DNA from: an uncultured Verrucomicrobia subdivision 3 bacterium
Lineage (GTDB): Bacteria; Verrucomicrobiota; Verrucomicrobiia; Limisphaerales; UBA11358
Assembly (NCBI GenBank): GCA_903820285.1
Contig: CAIJGS010000188.1
Location: 1-47,239, forward strand
Direction: 5' to 3'
Length of the DNA: 47,239 nt
Below are positions 44,868-47,239 of this stretch, piece by piece. Position numbers and translations under genes: made by a program. The notes under the pieces were generated by a model that ran no database searches, was not told the DNA's origin, and saw only the letters and a program-made list of their open reading frames with translations. The stretch's first letter is position 1. Each line of letters starts with the position of its first letter.

Positions 44868-46403
44868 ATGAACACCGCCACTCCGACAGCCGAACTGACC
44901 GCCTTGCGCGAGCTTGTCGGCACGCTTCAGGAGGCCTTGGCGCTGACCCGGCAGGAGAACACGTTGCTGCGCCAGAAGATTGATGCGCTGGTGCGCCGGG
45001 TGTTTGGCTCCAGCAGCGAAACGGTGGACCGCGCCCAACTGGAACTGCTCTTGCAACTGGCCGGCCCGGCCCCCGCCGCCCCGGTGGCTCCGGTGGTGCC
45101 GGCGGCCAAAGCGCCGGCTCCGCGTCCCCGGAAGGAAGCCGCTCCCCGGCTGCCGGAACATCTGCCCGTGGTGGAAGAAGTGATCGAACCCGAACCGGTA
45201 AAAGCCCGGCCCGAACAATGGCGGTGCATCGGACAGGAAGTCAGCGAACAGCTTGACTACGAACCCGCCCGCTTTCTCCGCCGCCGCCTCATCCGCAAGA
45301 AGTATGTCCACCGGACGGAAGTGGACGCGGTGCCGGTGATCGCCCCCTTGCCGGAACGGCTGTTGGATCGCAGCCTGCCCGCGCCGGGTTTGCTGGCGCA
45401 GATTTTGGTTGGCAAATATTGCGACCATCTGCCGCTGTACCGGCAGGAACAGATTTACGCGCAACGGCACCAAGTGCCCTTGCCCCGGCAAACGCTGGCG
45501 CGCTGGGTGGAGCTGGCGGCAGATTGGTTGCGGCCGATTTACGAGCAAATTAAAACGGGGGTGATGGCGGACGGGTATGTGCAGGTGGATGAGACGCCGA
45601 TCCATTATTTGGCACCGGGGCAGGGCCAGACCAAACAGGGTTATCTATGGACGGGCAGCCAGCCCGGCGGGGATGTCTTTTTCCATTGGGCCGTCAGCCG
45701 CGCCACCGCGTGTCTGGATGACGTCATTCCCGCCACGTTCACCGGCACGATCCAGTGCGACGGGTATGCCGCGTACCGGGCGTTTGCCAACGAGCGCGGC
45801 CCCGGTATCACCCTGGCGGGTTGCTGGGCGCACGTCCGGCGGAAGTTTTACGAGGCCCGGGAAAGTTCGCCCCGGCTGGCAGGCTGGCTGCTCGGTCAAA
45901 TCCAACACCTTTACCGCATCGAAGCGCACTTGCGGGCCCAGCGGGCCGGACCGAAGTTGCGGGCGGCCGTGCGCGCCAGCGAAAGCCGGCCGATTATCAA
46001 ACGGATCGAGCGCGTCTTGCTCAAACTCAAGGCCGGCGGCCGGCAACTGCCGCAGAGTCCGTTGGGCACGGCCATTGACTACGCGCTGGGCCAGCGGCGC
46101 ACGCTGGAAACCTATCTGACCGACGGCCGGGTGGAACTGGACAACAACCTGGTCGAAAATGCCATTCGCCCCACAGCCATCGGAAAGAAGAACTGGCTGT
46201 TCATCGGGGACGCCGAGGCCGGCGAACGCAGCGCCATCATTTACACGATCATTGAATGTTGCCGGCGGCGGGGCGTGGATCCCTTTGCTTACCTGCGGGA
46301 CGTGCTTACGCGCCTGCCTCAAATGACCAACCGCCAAATCCCGGAAGTGCTCCCCGCCGCTTGGGCCAAAAAACAACGGTCGCAGGAACGGCAAACAGCG
46401 TAG
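44868..46403 (+). CDS. tnpC: IS66 transposase TnpC
   Basis: VQVDETPIHYLAPGQGQTKQGYLW; IQCDGYAAYRAF; GCWAHVRRKFYEA; NNLVENAIRPTAIGKKNWLF. Confidence 0.96.
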   Translation: MNTATPTAELTALRELVGTLQEALALTRQENTLLRQKIDALVRRVFGSSSETVDRAQLELLLQLAGPAPAAPVAPVVPAAKAPAPRPRKEAAPRLPEHLPVVEEVIEPEPVKARPEQWRCIGQEVSEQLDYEPARFLRRRLIRKKYVHRTEVDAVPVIAPLPERLLDRSLPAPGLLAQILVGKYCDHLPLYRQEQIYAQRHQVPLPRQTLARWVELAADWLRPIYEQIKTGVMADGYVQVDETPIHYLAPGQGQTKQGYLWTGSQPGGDVFFHWAVSRATACLDDVIPATFTGTIQCDGYAAYRAFANERGPGITLAGCWAHVRRKFYEARESSPRLAGWLLGQIQHLYRIEAHLRAQRAGPKLRAAVRASESRPIIKRIERVLLKLKAGGRQLPQSPLGTAIDYALGQRRTLETYLTDGRVELDNNLVENAIRPTAIGKKNWLFIGDAEAGERSAIIYTIIECCRRRGVDPFAYLRDVLTRLPQMTNRQIPEVLPAAWAKKQRSQERQTA

Positions 46404-46585
46404 CGTGTTTCCGGCAGCAACCGCCCAGCCGTTGTTTTTACTCCGGTCAAGCGGTGCTACGGGTGACGCTTACGATGGATCATTACCCAGGTTATTGTTT
46501 GGTACAGGTAGTACATTCATGTCCATGAAGAATGCATCACCTTGCAGCGCTCGTCGCGAGCGGGAAACCGCGAGATAGCGCGCGA

Positions 46586-46978
46586 TTAGCGCGGATTGGT
46601 CTTACTTGGCGGAGGGCAGAGTTTTAGAGATTTCTCCTTACCAACACCCTCTAGAATCAGGAGAATTCTGGATTCCAGCAAAAGTTTTCCTATTTGCTCT
46701 GTCTTAATATCACGAATACGAGAAGGTCCGGATGTGGCCGCCTTATCTTTTTTTCCAGCTGCTAGGTCCAGTTCTCGAGTGAGGATGCCGAGTTTGGATT
46801 CGATTTCCGCAAATTGCACAGTTTTGCCGGGTCGCTCGGCAAGTAGCCGGAACAAGGCTCGATACTTATTGTTGAGGCTATGCTCGATGAGCTTACCGCA
46901 TTTATCATGCCATCGTATAGTCCGAAAGTCAGGGGTGTGCCACGACTGTTCTATATTTTGATCTTTGGGCTGGTTCAC
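46586..46978 (-). CDS. hypothetical protein, likely 5'-truncated or mis-started
   Basis: 130-aa ORF from a GTG start; the frame stays open without ATG up to a TGA at 47216-47218. Confidence 0.45.
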   Translation of the reverse strand: MNQPKDQNIEQSWHTPDFRTIRWHDKCGKLIEHSLNNKYRALFRLLAERPGKTVQFAEIESKLGILTRELDLAAGKKDKAATSGPSRIRDIKTEQIGKLLLESRILLILEGVGKEKSLKLCPPPSKTNPR

Positions 46979-47239
46979 GCTGGCTAATTTCTGGAATTCG
47001 TCAACTTCAGTTGCTATCCTGAGGTTGCGAATTTTGACACTCGTTAGATAAAAAGTTGCCTTTTCCGTGAATTGGATGCCGAAACAAACTTTATTCTGAG
47101 CATCATGAGCAATGTTCTCACCTAGCAGCCTGTCGGACTTAAAAGCTGGGTTGGTGCAATGGCTCTGATGATGGATAATGTGAAGTGAACCATTTGGACC
47201 GGTCTGCCTGATGTGTCAGCGAACATTCGGGCGCTAAAC

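Larger units (their letters stand above)
43993..46473 (+). mobile_element. IS66-family insertion sequence, apparently intact
   Basis: Termini GTAAGCGTCACCCGTAGCACC (43993-44013), exact inverse at 46453-46473; tnpA, tnpB and tnpC all open. Confidence 0.94.

Noticed and set aside
44457-45605. 382-aa minus-strand ORF opposite tnpB/tnpC
   Set aside because: Antisense to intact IS66 genes with recognisable motifs; GC-driven shadow ORF.

Overview
Chromosomal fragment with gene content typical of Verrucomicrobiota (taxonomy is inferred from gene style only). In order: a hypothetical protein; a U32 peptidase; a non-coding hub (about 3.4-4.7 kb) rich in palindromes and short repeats; an NtrC-type sigma54 regulator; an OlsB-like acyltransferase; an ECF sigma factor with a ZAS/zf-HC2 anti-sigma; a ferric-reductase/Rieske membrane operon; DUF2652, DUF1223, YHS, DinB-like, DedA-ATP-grasp fusion and NRDE genes; a 2487-aa Calx-beta/metzincin surface protein; a complete kdpABCDE locus; a LuxR regulator; yajQ; an MBL-fold hydrolase; a discoidin-flanked glycosidase-like protein; a pterin dehydratase fused to a membrane segment; a GntR/ABC transporter operon; dprA; and an intact IS66 element with matching 21-bp inverted termini. 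The strongest observation is six copies of the bipartite motif TGTAAG(G/T)-N14-NCGAC(C/T/A), all with exactly 14 nt between the two blocks. They lie within about 5.8 kb, each intergenic and correctly oriented ahead of the anti-sigma, the ferric-reductase operon, DUF2652, DUF1223, YHS and DinB/DedA/NRDE units. This looks like a self-contained, undescribed ECF sigma regulon encoded beside its own sigma factor. Other structures of interest are an 88-bp nested palindrome, a 10-bp-period repeat family, a REP-like inverted pair, a three-segment alternative hairpin after kdpE, and a hairpin over the IS66 tnpA start codon. All calls are by eye from sequence and the supplied ORF track; no database search was run.
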